64,000 bases of DNA, taken from contig CM119263.1 in the NCBI GenBank assembly GCA_051294375.1, positions 2,596,989-2,660,988 of the forward strand, given 5' to 3'. The notes under the pieces are model-generated. The model saw only the letters and a program-made list of their open reading frames with translations, was not told the origin of the DNA and ran no database searches. The translations under genes were made by a program, and so were the position numbers. Positions 12,447 through 27,558 of this stretch are shown piece after piece (the first letter of the stretch is position 1; every line of letters starts with the position of its first letter). Source of the stretch: Paraspadella gotoi. Its lineage: Eukaryota; Chaetognatha.

Positions 12447-14687
12447 TTACAATTCCTCCTTGCTTTTATCTGCTTGCTTTTCTTCGCTCTCCTCTTTGCT
12501 CTCCTCTTCTTTGCTCTCTTTTTGTTCCTCATCAGATTCTTCCTCTTCTTCCTGCTCCTCCTCCTCCTCCTCCTCCACTTTTCCCACCGCTCTCCAAAAA
12601 TTTCGTGAGCGCCTCCAGAGTTCGCGCTCCCTGATTTGTAATTTATAAACTAAATACAACTCGAAACGAGTTTAAACAATATCGTAAAGAACAAAACAAA
12701 CTCGAACCTTATAGTCAACGACGCTGCCGTCGGCTTTAAAGTATTTGATGGTAGGAAAGCCTTGTACACGAACGTCTTTCAATTCGTTCGCCGTCGCGTC
12801 CATCTTAGTGATTAAGATTTCTGTGTTATCCTGAAATAAAAATACAAAAGTCAGGATTAGTCCCAATTAGCTAATCGAGACGCTCAACTCATTCTCGCCT
12901 CAAACTTTTCGGCCAGCTCGTTGTAGATCGGCTCCAGCTTCTTGCAATGACCGCACCAAGGAGCGTAGAATTCTACGAGGACATTTTTCCCTCCTTGGAC
13001 GATAGATTCGAAGTTCGACCCGACGAGGACCTTGACGGGTTTCCGCGTCCCAATCTTCCGGCAGAGGCGCGGCTTTGAGGTGGCGCTGTCGAGGAATTGC
13101 GTTCACTGTCACTGATCCTCTCTATCTTAATAGTATTCTTTGACGACAGTCGAACTTACCTCCACTTCACCCGCCAAAACTTTCGTGGCAAAAATTCGCA
13201 AATTGTCTTTCGCTCAATGTTGGATCTTCGGGTTTAAATCGCTCAGTGTCGTCGCTGAAGTTTACGCTCCAAATAATCGGCTCGATTTTATTTCCTGAGA
13301 AAAACGAAATTCTCTATCTAAAGATGAGTTATTAAATCTCTTTTTAAATTTCAGTGGTTCACCTTCTGAAGGTTCTTCCTCGTCGAAAAACCGCAGTACT
13401 CCCGCGTTACTTTCTTTATCCGCGTCGATCCACATGAACGACATCTTAAGCGAAAAAAAAAGCGTAACATATCATAACATGGACCTGGAAAAAACCAACC
13501 TCCCTTCATACCCCCCACACTCGCGCGAACCTGGCCTTTAAACTCCGAGGCGACAGTTTTAACGGTCGCCTTGTGATCCTCGATATTGGCCAGAGTCCCG
13601 GACATGATGACGAGCATATGCTTCTTGATGTCGGAGGCGAAGACTCTGCTGGAGGAGGTGTCGTCAAACTCCGCACCGTCGGCACCAGATTCCGCTGAAA
13701 AGAGAAATCGGCACAAGTTTTAGCTATCGATCGAAAAAGCTAATGACGGCGAACGTACCTTGACGAAAGATTCGATGCCTTCCGGGTTAAAAGCCTCGCT
13801 CTCAGCCAGTAAAGTGAATTTTTTCCTCGTCGTAGTCAGAATAGAGAATCAAACCGGGTTTGTGCGTTTGCGCCTCCATGATCTTTTTGCGAAACAGGAA
13901 GAGAATGTCAAAAACAAATCTTTCGTGACATAAAACTCAAAACATATTCTTTCACGATTTCGTAGTGATTAACTCACGTCCTTATCGTTCGTGATGGCAT
14001 ATTCCACGCTGTCGTCTATATCGGCCGCTTTCACAAATGTTTTGACCTCTTCAGAATCCGGATTCGGAAAGTATCCAATGACGCAGGGAGACGTTGTCTT
14101 CTGGAATCTCTCCACCTGAGGAAAGGCGGAAAGAGAGCGATTAAGAAGACAGATGTTTGAGCTCAACTAAAAACCCCAAAATTATTTCAACCTCAGCAGC
14201 CGTGGCAAGCAGCCTGGCCGGATCGCCCGTCTTCTTCTTCAGCCAAGCGATGATCTGTTCGGTCTCTCTTCCTCCTTTGAAGTCGCGAGGAACTCCGTTG
14301 ACGAAGAACTTGATGGTGGGGAATCCTCTGACCTCAAACTGGCTTGCTAGCTGCTTCTCCGTAGTTGCGTCGACCTCAGAGATGGAAACGTTCGTTGCAC
14401 ATATGCTCTTATTCGTAGGCGAAAGTCTCGTTAAAAATCAACTAACTTTGGCGAGGCGGATGTCCGATTTTTCCTCTTCAGCTTCCGAGCTGCCTCCGCG
14501 TAATTCGGCGCGAGCGCTTTGCAGTGTCCACACCAGGGGGCGTAGAACTCCACCAGGATGTGTTGGTAGCTGAAGGATGGCATTCATGAAGTTCCTTGGT
14601 TCAGCACGAGAACCTCATCCTCTTCGGGAAATTCCTCGAAAAAGTTCTCGAAGGCAGAGCGAACAAGAGAAAGAAAAAGATTTTCAT
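12447..14687 (-). pseudogene. Frameshifted second copy of PDI (P4HB)
   Basis: Counterpart of 4509-6750 with the same exon layout, both CGHC motifs and the KEEL end. At least eight single-base indels disrupt it: in exon 1 (three or more), exon 4, exon 5 (CCGTCGG for CCGATCGG), exon 7, exon 8 (TTTCCGCG) and exon 10 (TTTTCCCACC). Introns carry similar indels, so the pattern fits uncorrected sequence error better than decay of a real duplicate. Confidence 0.85.
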
Positions 14688-16327
14688 TTTTTATTTCCTT
14701 TAAAAAAAAAAGGTTAATACAAATCTTTTTCTCGGTAAGATGAAGCAGAACAAGGTTTGTTTGTATTGTACCGTTGCTAAGCATTTTTCGTTCAAGATCC
14801 TCGTTAGTCTTTTAGTATCGTAGCTATGTTACGACAGGAAGTGTAACCGATAACTTTACGTTCTTTGAAACAAATATAACTGAAAATAATTTAAAAGACT
14901 TTACCTAATACGCGTTAGTTTTTCTTAACAGCTACATATTTTTTCAAGTTATTTGAAATTATTAAAAGGCATGCGTTTGTGGTTTGTTTACACACGCTTA
15001 CTGCAAGTTTAAGTTTACCCGAAAAAAAAATGTAATTTCGAGTTTAACCGCGGTTTGGGAGACGCATAGTCTTAAGTGGAGAGGCCCGCTCAGGATCGAT
15101 CTGGATTTCATCTCAAGTACGGAGTCGCGCTTCAACAACAACAACAACAACATCTTCATCGGATTCCAAACAAACAAAAGAAGAGTTGAGATTAACGCAC
15201 TTCTGGGCGCCATCGAGAACAAAGAGGCCCTGAGTTTAAACCCACCCTAAAGGGCAAAGGGAATGGATTTGTATTTAAAAACCGTTCGTACCATGATGGA
15301 AAGATAAGTCGCCTCAACTTTCCTTAGTTTCAGGAGCTATTAAAACTTGTAATATAATTTTATTTTAAATTCTTTTCTGATTTGATTGAGCTATCTTTGA
15401 TTCAAAATATAGGTATCGGTATATAACAATAAAGCATATGAAACTTGTTTAAAAAAAAGTATTAATAAAATTTATTTGATTTAAGTATATAGTATTAAAT
15501 TATAATATACAAAAAGCGTAATAAATAATATTGTACGCCACAGTTGTAATTTTAATCATATTTGATTAAGGTTAACTCATTTAAATGAGAAAAAAATTAA
15601 AATTATTGAATATATTAAATTAATTTTTTAAATTTTTTTAAAAAAGCCTCATAATTGTTCAGTTTTGTTTCTTTTCCATCATTGTATGTTCTTCATCGAA
15701 GAATGTTAAACTTCTATTACAACGGCACAATTCTCTCTCTCCTTTTTTATTATTACTATTTTCGTCTTCACTATCAAGTTTACATGTTTGTTTTTCCCTA
15801 AACACAGTTTATTTATACATTCTTACATCACCAGACGTAATTTGAACATGAGTAACGATTGAAATCCCGTTGTGCTATTAAATCGGAATAATGAATCATA
15901 ATGATGACGAAGGCGACGCTATTATATTAACGATTTTATCGAGGCTCTTCGGTCCTCGTTATCCTTATACAAATCGATTTCCTTTTATTTTCCTTTTCAT
16001 TCTCCTTTTTTCCCCTTTTCGTTCGAATACAAAATTTAACCGAATTTCGTAAATGGATGGATGACATCCGACGAAGCCGTATCTCAGATCGCTTGTCAAG
16101 ATTTTTTGTCGTAAAATTCAATCAATCAAACTATTGCATCCATTGTCAAAGAATTCATTGTCCAGTTACACGAAGGTCTTTAAAGGTCTCGCCTATAATT
16201 GTGCTGGTTATAACTACATCTTATTCATAAACGAAATGGAAAATCGCTTTCTCAGAGAGTCGAATGGATAAGGGAGCCAAGGATGAGCTGACGCCAACGA
16301 AATTGCGATAACGAATCGCGTTTCCCA

Positions 16328-16361
<34 letters not shown>

Positions 16362-16698
16362 ATGAAACTCACCTCGATACGATAATTCGTAACTCCGGGT
16401 TTCGGTCAACCCGACGACCACCACGAAAGTAAAATCCATCGACGGTTCACCTCGACTCACCTTCCATTCAAAGCTCTGGTCCCACGTAAACCTACCCTGT
16501 CATTACGAATGTGGGGTCCGAACCTCGCGTCGAATTATCGGCCAATTATCGATGGGACATCGAAGGCCTTTTGTTCGCGAATGACGTTTTCACGGGATCA
16601 CAGACGAGACGATCGAAACGAGGGGGGGGGGATCGAAAAGAGGGAAAAGAAAAAAGGAGAAACAATGGCGTCCAATTCCGAGACATCGATTTTAAGTG

Positions 16699-16794
<96 letters not shown>

Positions 16795-16931
16795 ACTCCT
16801 CTCTCTCTCTCTTCTCTCTCTCTCCATCGTCGTCTCCCACTCCATCTCGTCAAGAGCTATTTTCCATTACCACCGGCGCCACGGACTACGGCAATAAATC
16901 CCCCCTCATTTCTCCCCCTCTAAATCCACTC

Positions 16932-17017
<86 letters not shown>

Positions 17018-17496
17018 TCTTTCTTTCCCTAAGAAGGTCAATTTTTTTTCAACGGAAGCGTTTGCTTGATTGTTGAAGCGATTGTTACAAGCTTCTTAGA
17101 ATACTAAATCTTTATTATTTAATGTCGCTTATCTTGACTAAAATTATTATATTATTTCTTGTTCTACTTTGAATCCTACGATTTCAGATATTCGTCAGAT
17201 ACTAGATACTTTACTGATACTAGTCAAGGACTGCACGGCCTAGATCCTCCTTTTAACTAGACGGCTAAAAAAAAATATTTATTTTTAATCCACTACAATG
17301 ATGTCGAATTCGATAACTACTCACTAACTATTAGTATAATATAGCTACTAGTATTAAACTATTTATTTTAAATTTCGACTAAATTGACTACGGTTTAATT
17401 ATTATTTATCTATTTTGGGAAGTTTGACGAATTTGGTTGAGGATTCATCACACTTTTGGCCAAAGCCCTTTGAACCGTCCCACCTTCCGGAACTTC
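14688..17496. other. Intergenic DNA of copy 2, repeat-rich
   Basis: Duplicate of 6751-9577, with (CGA)n at 16329-16361 and (CT)n at about 16701-16825 and 16935-17012. Array lengths differ from copy 1. No supported gene. Confidence 0.6.
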
Positions 17497-19105
17497 TTAA
17501 TTTTTCTTCCAATTTCTGTCCAAGATAATTTTTGATAATTTCATAATGTTATGTTGCTTATCGAATCTTACAGTCACATTGTGGGCTAGACTATTTCGAC
17601 CTGATAGTCTTTCTTTCATCCGCAGATACTCCGTTCTGTTCTCGTTGGCCTTCATCTCCAACTGCTGTTTCTCCTCGGCGTCCTGGACAGCCTTGGCGCG
17701 CCAGACTGCCAACTCGCCCAGCATTGCCTGATTGTTGCTTGTCTTTTTCTAGTTTAAATTGAGCGGATTCTTCATGACAACCTCACAATTAATGACAATA
17801 TGTAAGAGATGATTATTTAATATGATATCTAATGAGATTAAATTTCTCAATCTTATTTACATAATACATATTGTAGTGTTAAATGTAAATGAGTTCATTT
17901 TGATTTTGGAATTGAATACTAGTTCTGTTTTTCGGTTCTAAGCCACTATTCTGTATATCGAATATTTTATCATAAGATTTAAATATTCTCTAAAAATATT
18001 TACTGACATAATTTGTAATTTGTCTAAATTATAGTCACGACATAAAGGCACTCATTTAATCAGTATATAATGATAGCGATTAAACTTTCAGCTCACCCTG
18101 ATCGTCCTGTTAGCGGCGGCCAACTTCTCGGCATCTTGTGGTCCCGGCAATCGCCGGATCATACGCCCTTGCTCGTCGACGAGCCGTTCCAAATCCTCCA
18201 AGCTCCTCTCTTTATGCTCTACTTCTTCCGTCTTTCTGATGAGGCGGCGCTGGAGCGTATCGATCCGCTCCAGCAGCTCGTTGGTCGTCGGTTCAGTCGC
18301 GGCGAGGATGCGGAATCTTTAGGAGGCGGGGGGGGTGGGTGAGAGGTGNNNNNNNNNNNNNNNNNNNNNNNNNCGCAGATTGTGAGGGCAAGAGGAGCTA
18401 TGATATTAAGAGGAAGGAACAAGAGAGCAGAAATAAAGATCCACTTTGAATTTTTTTTTAAATTTTCTCATTTTTTGCCTTAATTTTCGTTTTCAACTTT
18501 CGTGGGATCTCTGATCATTTCATGTCTCTCTTTTCCGAGAGTGGCATTTCAGTCAGAAAAACTGAGCGGCCAAAATTTCCAAAAAAATTGTAAAAAAAAT
18601 ATGACATATTATTAAAAAAGCATCAGTAGCTGTTGGATTTTTCAGACATTTTAAATATCGATTGAAATAGAAATTACCCAAATTTCTAAATATAGTCTCG
18701 TTTTTTGCTAGTTCCTAACCCAAAACCCTAACCTTAATTACAAACCAAGTCCCTAATCTTAATCACTAACCTAATCCCTAACCTAATCCTTGAAACGAAC
18801 TTTTAACCGAGTTAGGTTTTTTATTCAAAAAATTAACTTAATTCCGAATTTAAGATAAAATGGGGCTTTCTGGGAAAATATAGCCGCCTCCTCGCCCCCC
18901 CCCCCTAATCGACCTGTGGATATTCTGCGGCGTCTCGACCAGATCCTCCAACCGTTTGACCCTGAGACGTTCCGCGTTCAACTCCGTCTCCAAGCGACAG
19001 ACTTCGCGATGCTGACTCTCGCGATCCGCGCATTGATCCTCCAAGACTTTCTTCTTTCTCTCCAATTCCTTGACCTGATGGGTGGAACGGCCAGAGGGGA
19101 GAGAG

Positions 19106-19178
<73 letters not shown>

Positions 19179-19333
19179 TCCCGGGGCCAGGACTTTGTTC
19201 TCATTGACTCTAGCGTTGTAGTGCATTTCGCCGCAACCCATTCGCGTTTGCTGCAACTTGAGCTTTTCGTTGAGGCAAGCCATCTCGTCGTTGCGGCGGA
19301 CGAGTTGGGTCCCGATCAGGTCGCGTTCGCTGG

Positions 19334-19402
<69 letters not shown>

Positions 19403-22400
19403 AAAAGAGAAGAGGAAGGCGAGAGATAGAGAGAGAAGAGAGAGAGAGAGAAGAAAGAGAGAGAGAGAGATAAAGCCACATGGCGTAAAAAAAGACTGAC
19501 AGCGACTGTTAATGGACAACTGCACTTTATTGTGTACTATCCCGGACACACCTGACAAGCCTATCGAACTCCTTCCGCTGCCGCTGTCGCTCCAGCTCCT
19601 TCTCTTCCAGACTCTTGTGGGCGTATTTAAGGGAGTCGTCCGAAGCCTGAGATTGTGGTCGTCCTTTTTTGACTATCTCCACGATAACGTTGCAAGTCGA
19701 CGATGGGCTATTGGAGTCACCTTCAACTTGACTTGACAATCCTCGAACTCCAACTTCATTTTGTTGAGTTCGCTTGAGATTTTGTTCTTCTCCAATTCGC
19801 AGAAACGAAGCCTCGATGTGAGGTCGTCATAGCGACGGTTTTCCCGCGCCAACTCTTCCTTCATGCGATCCGCTTCTTGGTAAAGGAGCTGGGGAATTAT
19901 ACAACAGAAAATAAAAAGGAATAAACTTATTTACTAATTAGTGATGAAGATGCAGCAGACCCCCTTAACTTTGCCACACAGCCGCAGGATCTGCAGCACA
20001 GTGGAGAATCTGCATTGGATTCGCTGTTTGGTTAAGACAGGGGGCTGCTGGAATTTCCACGGACCGAGTCTCATTCGCGGCGTGTAAAAAATAGGTAATA
20101 TTTTTTAAAACTTAATTTAATAAATAGTTATCAATAACTGACTTAACCTCGCACTTCCTTAGATATTGATTGAGTCGATCTTTCGTCTCCATCAAAGTCT
20201 TGGCCAAATTATTCTTTTCTTGTCTCGTGGATTCGTAGAGGTTCTCTTGCTGTCGAATCTTGGACTCGTTCTCCGTCACCTGCTTCTTGTAGTCGAACAT
20301 CTGAAGCTCGAGAAGTTTGATCGTCTCCACTTCCTTCACGATCCGCGCGTCCTTCTCCCCGGAGATTCCGATCAATCTGGGACGGAGAGAGGGTTAAGGG
20401 AACTGGCTAATGATTATTCACAATTAATTTGAAATCCAACCCGCCGTTCACCTTTACCAACATGTATTAACGAGACAACCTTGCTTCTCACCTGTCTCTG
20501 TCTTTCTCCAAGGAATGAATCTGGACGCGAGTCTGTTTCATGTCATTCTTGAATTTATCGATCTGTTTGTCCATTTCCTTTCTCGTCTGAAGACATTCTC
20601 GCAGATTCCCTTGCATCTTAGTCATGGCGGCTGATGAAAATTAAATTGCAATTTTTGACTTTCTTTCTATTTCGTGATTGTGATACACATGGAGAGGACA
20701 TATTCAAACAATTACATAGACATTTGAGGAAATCTTGTGATTTAAAGATAGTTTAAGAATTTCATATGTTTCTTTAAAAAAATTGTTTATTATGGAAAAC
20801 AATGTAACAGTTAACATTTATTATCCATCATTTATTAGTCCTCTCAGCTTACATCTTTGTCCTTCTCCCTTCGTTCATTGTCCAATGTCCATCTACTCAT
20901 CATCTTGTCTCCCATATTTTTACTTCTCCCTTTGTCCATCTTCTCACCCTCTCTCTTGATCATCTGTCTTCCCATCAATTGTCCCCATCTACTACGAGGC
21001 ACCTCTTGCTTGATCATTTTGTCTCCCATCATTGTCCATCTACTCACCCTCTCGCTTGCTCATCTTGTCTCCCATATTTGTCCATCTACTCACCCTCTTG
21101 CTTGATCATCCTGTCCCCCATCTTGTCCTTCTCCCTCCTCATATCGCCGAATTCCTTGTCCAACTTCTCGTATTCCTTCTTTCCATTTTCGATCTCCACG
21201 TTGAGGGATCCGATCTTCCCGTTCAAAGCGTCTCTCTCTTTCTGACTTTGTTCCAGCATCTCTTCGGTCGCGCGGAGTTTCTTCGTCAGCGCCTCTATCA
21301 TCTGTGCGGCGAAGACGAAACCAATTATAATGTAATTAATAATTAAACACTCATATTTTTTTATTTTGTTAGGTTTTCTTTTTTTATTTACTTGTTATCT
21401 TCCAAAGAAAGAACAAATAATTAAAACAATAAATAAACGAGGTACTGAGATGTTTATTTACAAATAGTAAAAATGAAAGCGACTTGAAATTATTTTTACG
21501 TCATTTTTGTCATTTTGGTTGTTGTTTGTGACGTCATTTTGAAACCAAGGACGTTGATGACGGATAATTCGCGGTCGATTTCTTCGAGTCGCTTTTGGTT
21601 CCGTCATTTTTGTGTCGTAAAAAGTTAAATACTCTAATTTTTGCTATTGCTAACTAAGCCTGCCATAGTTATAAGTTATCAAAAAACCATCCTTCAAAAA
21701 GTTATCAAATTTTCAACAAAAAAAAAGAAAAAAAAGAAAGAGGAACTAGTTTTCTGAATAAACCTCCGCTAGATTGTAAACAATTTTTTTATTTTACAGT
21801 TTTAGAAGGGCCATGAAAACAATTTTTTGATACATAAAAAGCTGACTAAAAAGGGTCAACTTTGCGAAGAGTTACTTAAATGTCACTCTAGCCAGATCGT
21901 TATTTACTTTTAGCAAAAAAAAACAAAAAAACAACAAAAAAAACAACAAAAAACATAGAATTTCGGAGACATGCCAAAGTCAAAACTCGGCAACATCTCT
22001 CACCTTCTACAGCTTGGCGATCTCTCCCCTCAGCATCGCCATCTCTCACCATTCCTTCAGCTTTGGCGATCTCTTGCCCCTCAGCATTGCCATCTCTCAC
22101 CTTCTTCAGCTTGGCGATCTCTCCCCTCGAGCATCGCCATCTCTCACTTCTTCAGCTTGGCGATCTCTCCCTCAGCATCGCCATTCTCACCTCTCAGCTT
22201 GGCGATCTCTCCCTCAGCATCGCCATCTCCACCTTCTTCAGCTTGGCGATCTCTCCCCTCAGCATCGCCATCTCTCACCTTCTTTCAGCTTGGGATCTCT
22301 CCCCTCAGCATCGCCATCTCTCACCTTCTTCAGCTTGGCGATCTCTCCCCTCAGCATCGCCATCTCTTCAACCGCCGTCCGCATGCGACTCAAGACGCTC

Positions 22401-24853
22401 TCGTTCTCCGCGCGGACGTCGGTCAACTCTTGCTTCAACGCCTCCATCTCGGCCTGGAATGGGGGGAGCGGAATGTGGGGGTGCAGTGGGGGTAGAGATG
22501 TGGTGTAAGTGTGTTGGGGTGTGAGGTGAAAGTCTGAAAACTAAAGTACTATTTTTTTTATTGATATTGTGTCACTGTCGATTGTTGGTGTTTGGCGAAG
22601 AGGGGGCAATATAAGGTCAGAATAGGACTTTGTCAGGACAGCCAGCGTCACCTGCATGTTCGCCATTGACTCTCTCATTTTCTTCTCCTCTTTTCTCTTC
22701 GTTTCTAAATTCGCCTTCAAATTTCGAATCTCCTCTTCCTTCGCGTTGTTGTTATTCTGAAGGGGGGGAGGCGCGGGGGGGGGAAGTGAAAACAAAGGGT
22801 TTGGAAAATTAAGGAAAAAATCTTCTCAGTGAATAAGAAATTGACAAGGACCACAAAGATAACGACAACAACATTCCGCTCCGTCTCAACTTTTCTTAAA
22901 ATTACCCGAAATGAAGAAAATAACAACGAGAGACATCTTCAAACGACGACGATAACAACAACACCGCCCCCCTCTATTTCAGCCACGCCCACCATTTCCT
23001 TCTCCAGATTCCCGTAAGCGACTCTCAACTCGTCCTCTTTCGCCGCCAGGATTTCCTGCGTCGTCTGCAGCTCTGCTTCGATCCGCTGCCGCTTTTTTCC
23101 GTCGCGCATCATTTCGTTTTTCAGCAGCTGAATCTCCATCGCCAGCTGAATATTGAAAAAAGTCTGCTTTAAAAACTGAATATATATCTCTAAATGAATG
23201 TTGAAAAGTCAAAAGTATAAAAACCTCCATCATTAGATCAATGTAATGTTGAAATTTAATGGAAAAGCTGAATACATATCTCTAGATGAATGCTGAAAAA
23301 TAGTGATTCAAAAGCTGAATCTATATTGCCGGCTGAATGTTGAATAAGGTGTTATTAAAAAACTGAATCTATATATCTAGATGAATGTTAAAAAAAGTGT
23401 TATTAAAAAGCTGAATCTCAATTAGTATTAAATAAAGGGTGATTAAAAAGATGAACTATATCTATCTATGAATAAAAAAAGTTCAACTTAATCTCCGGCG
23501 AAATCAGAATCAAATATAAATATAATTAAATCAATTTATTAATCAAATCAATTTATAAATCTAATAACCTAATTATGAATTAAATTTAAATGTATCAATC
23601 AATCAATCAATCACCCAGTCAATCAATCACCTCATCTATCTTTGCGTCGTCGGCGTTCTTCACTTCCATCAACTCGTTGATCCTCGCTTCTCCAGCAGCC
23701 ACGTCTTCCTTCAGCTTTCCGATCTCGATGTCTTTCACCATCATCAGCTCCTTCAACTGCTCCATCTCCTCCAGCATCGCGCTCTGGTTTCCGCCGCCTC
23801 CGCCGCCGCCGGCGTTCCCCCGCTCCGCCATCTCGCTGAGGTGGACGATTTCTAAGAAGACGACGACAACGAAAACTATTAATTTCCCTTTTTTTTTATA
23901 TGAAATTGGTACAACCAATATATATATTTTATTTTTCTTTCTTTTTCTTTGAGACCTTGATCAATGATGATTTGGCACTATTTTCCCAAAGCATCCGACA
24001 GAGCAGCAGCAACAACAACAACAACAAGGAGAGCAACGCCCACACCCTCTCCTTAATCCTCACCTCCCTTCAAGGACTGAATGGTCTCCCTGGCCCTGCA
24101 GTTCTGATCCTCTGCCTGATCCGAGTTCTTCCAAGCTTTGTCGATCTCCGACTTGAGCTGCCCGATGATGTTTTGATCTTCTTGGGAGAGTTTGAGGGCG
24201 TCCTTGACTTTGGACGAGTTGGCCACGATCTCTTTGTTCAGTTCGCGACAAGTCTTCATCAGTCTGGCCAAAAGAAAAGAAGTGGGGGGGGGGGAAGGGG
24301 AAGGAGGGGGAAAGTCAGTGGAAAACCTTTTTTTTGGATTAGGATATTTTTGTCAGATGACACCAAATCATATCTACTATATCTACTATTATCTAGTCTA
24401 TATTCCACCTGAGCAGTTAATACGTTAAAATAAGTTAACAGAAAATAGCAAGAATACTTGCAAAATTATATGCAAAATTATATGCAAAGTTATATGTGCA
24501 TTGTGCAACATTGACAGTGACAGATGACAATAACGACAGGGAAGATGACAACGACAACGGACAATCCCTGACCTCCGTTCGTTGGCCTGCGAAGCCAAGA
24601 GCGCTCGATGCATCTTGAGGAAGAGATCCCTCAAGGCGTAGACGGAGCAGCCCTCGCCGCCGACGAGGCTCTGCAGGGTCGTCTTGAACTCATCCTCCAG
24701 GCGGAGGACACTCTCGCCGTCCATCTCGGGGAGGGCGACCTGTTGGGGACGGAGGGGGCGAGGGGGCGAGGGAAAGAAGGTAGGGAAGAGAGAGAGAAGA
24801 GAGAGAGAGGAGAAGAGAGAGAGAGAAGAGAGAGAAAAAAAAATTATTATTAT

Positions 24854-24888
<35 letters not shown>

Positions 24889-24899
24889 ATTATTATTAT

Positions 24900-24948
<49 letters not shown>

Positions 24949-25172
24949 CAGTTTTTTATGAATATTTGTTATTTCTCATAGAAAGATGTTAATTACAAAT
25001 GTTATACAATCAAAGACTCTCCAAAAATAAATATAGGGTTAAAAAAAGATTAAAATGTTAAAAACAAACAAAAGAATTAAACAACCAAATTTGTTATCTT
25101 TGATTATAATTTTTATAGTTATAAAAATTTAGGATATTATTATACTATGGTTTTTACCTCATCGATGGTCAT
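17497..25172 (-). CDS. CFAP58: Cilia- and flagella-associated protein 58, 16 exons
   Basis: Coiled-coil axonemal protein needed for sperm flagella and motile cilia. Exons: 25172-25158, 24739-24573, 24263-24064, 23851-23631, 23145-22993, 22756-22652, 22453-22325, 21301-21094, 20630-20492, 20376-20148, 19888-19721, 19676-19552, 19329-19178, 19074-18914, 18316-18097, 17748-17497. About 880 residues (human 872), coiled coil almost throughout. Diagnostic matches: TCRELNKEIVANSSKV..LKLSQEDQ near residue 65, FDYKKQVTENESKIRQQENLYE, QLVRRNDEM..EKLKLQQ near 630, and RLPGPQDAEKL near 778 (family: QPGPEAAEQL). Two frame oddities: exons 11/12 join only through a 44-bp intron, and exon 13 ends one base out of phase with exon 14, probably a 1-base error. 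Three introns hold tandem copies of exon borders. Confidence 0.93.
18349..18373. other. Assembly gap (25 N) in CFAP58 intron 14
   Basis: N run directly after a G-rich, C-rich stretch upstream of exon 15. Confidence 0.95.
18700..18800. repeat. Degenerate CCCTAA/CCTAAT repeat
   Basis: Irregular runs of CCTAACCC, CCTAATCC and similar words within CFAP58 intron 14, resembling worn interstitial telomere repeats. Related stretches occur near 34845-34900 and, on the other strand, 57030-57118. Confidence 0.6.
19106..19472. repeat. (CT)n and (GA)n arrays flanking CFAP58 exon 13
   Basis: In the gene's sense direction the acceptor of exon 13 is preceded by (CT)n (19335-19470) and its donor GTGAGAGAG runs straight into (GA)n (19110-19177). 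The arrays include the polypyrimidine tract and the donor itself. Confidence 0.9.
20840..21125 (-). repeat. Tandem copies of CFAP58 exon 8 tail plus splice donor
   Basis: Downstream of exon 8 (sense direction) the sequence repeats as degenerate units beginning GTGAGTAGATGG and ending ATGATCAAGCAAGAGG. The first two units are 46 bp. Each unit resembles the last ~34 bp of exon 8 followed by its donor GTGAGT. Roughly five units are visible, the more distal ones worn. Confidence 0.8.
22008..22365 (-). repeat. Tandem copies of CFAP58 exon 7 tail plus splice donor
   Basis: About eight units of ~46 bp. The first is the real end of exon 7 (MAMLRGEIAKLKK followed by the donor GTGAGA); the other seven lie in the intron and each regenerates the coding words and a GTGAG donor. 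Units vary by 1-4 bp. As 46 is not a multiple of three, using a distal donor would shift the frame. Confidence 0.9.
23100..23460 (-). repeat. Degenerate copies of CFAP58 exon 5 head plus acceptor
   Basis: On the plus strand the exon 5 border reads GCTGAATCTCCATCGCCAGC then TGAATATTGAAAAAAG. Upstream in intron 4 (sense direction) similar words recur about every 50-75 bp, the best being GCTGAATCTATATTGCCGGC followed by TGAATGTTGAATAAGG near 23322. In sense these are ATTCAG acceptors plus exon start. Confidence 0.6.
24841..24947. repeat. (ATT)n microsatellite in CFAP58 intron 1
   Basis: About 35 near-perfect ATT units, with a purine-rich GAGA block next to it at 24780-24840. Confidence 0.9.
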
Positions 25173-27330
<2,158 letters not shown>

Positions 27331-27339
27331 TTTAAAAGG
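27331..27339 (+). promoter_or_regulatory. Possible TATA box of VAX
   Basis: TTTAAAAGG followed by a GC-rich block, about 220 bp upstream of the VAX start codon. This would place transcription start near 27360. Position and sequence only; no other support. Confidence 0.35.
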
Positions 27340-27558
27340 CGCGCGCCCGAGAAAATCCATCTTTCAGAAATTCCATCGTTTGCGATTTTCGATTCCAGAT
27401 TTGAAAAATCGCTATTTTTAGAATCGATTATATCATCGCACTGAGCAGAGACAAATCGAAGATCGCTTTGACCTCCAATTCCTTCATTTATGACTCTGAA
27501 AATTGATTATCCATCACTTTGACCACAATCTTTCAATCCATTTTTTTATTCGCCCAAA

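Larger units (their letters stand above)
10327..18247. repeat. Copy 2 of the ~7.95-kb direct repeat
   Basis: Same gene order and sequence as 2339-10326, with many 1-base indels and one badly scrambled ~100-bp patch near 11915-11985. It begins abruptly 15 bp upstream of the ATG of the unrecognised gene and continues without a break into the unique part of CFAP58. Its left half is full of frameshifts, while its right half (CFAP58 exons 15-16) is intact. Confidence 0.9.

Noticed and set aside
2339-18247. Real recent tandem gene duplication with pseudogenised PDI
   Set aside because: Indels are as frequent in introns as in exons and increase toward the junction; assembly overlap explains more. 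Not excluded without reads.
22014-22524. Plus-strand open frames of 150-170 codons with repeated ISPLSIAISH words
   Set aside because: Antisense shadow of the 46-bp tandem copies of CFAP58 exon 7.
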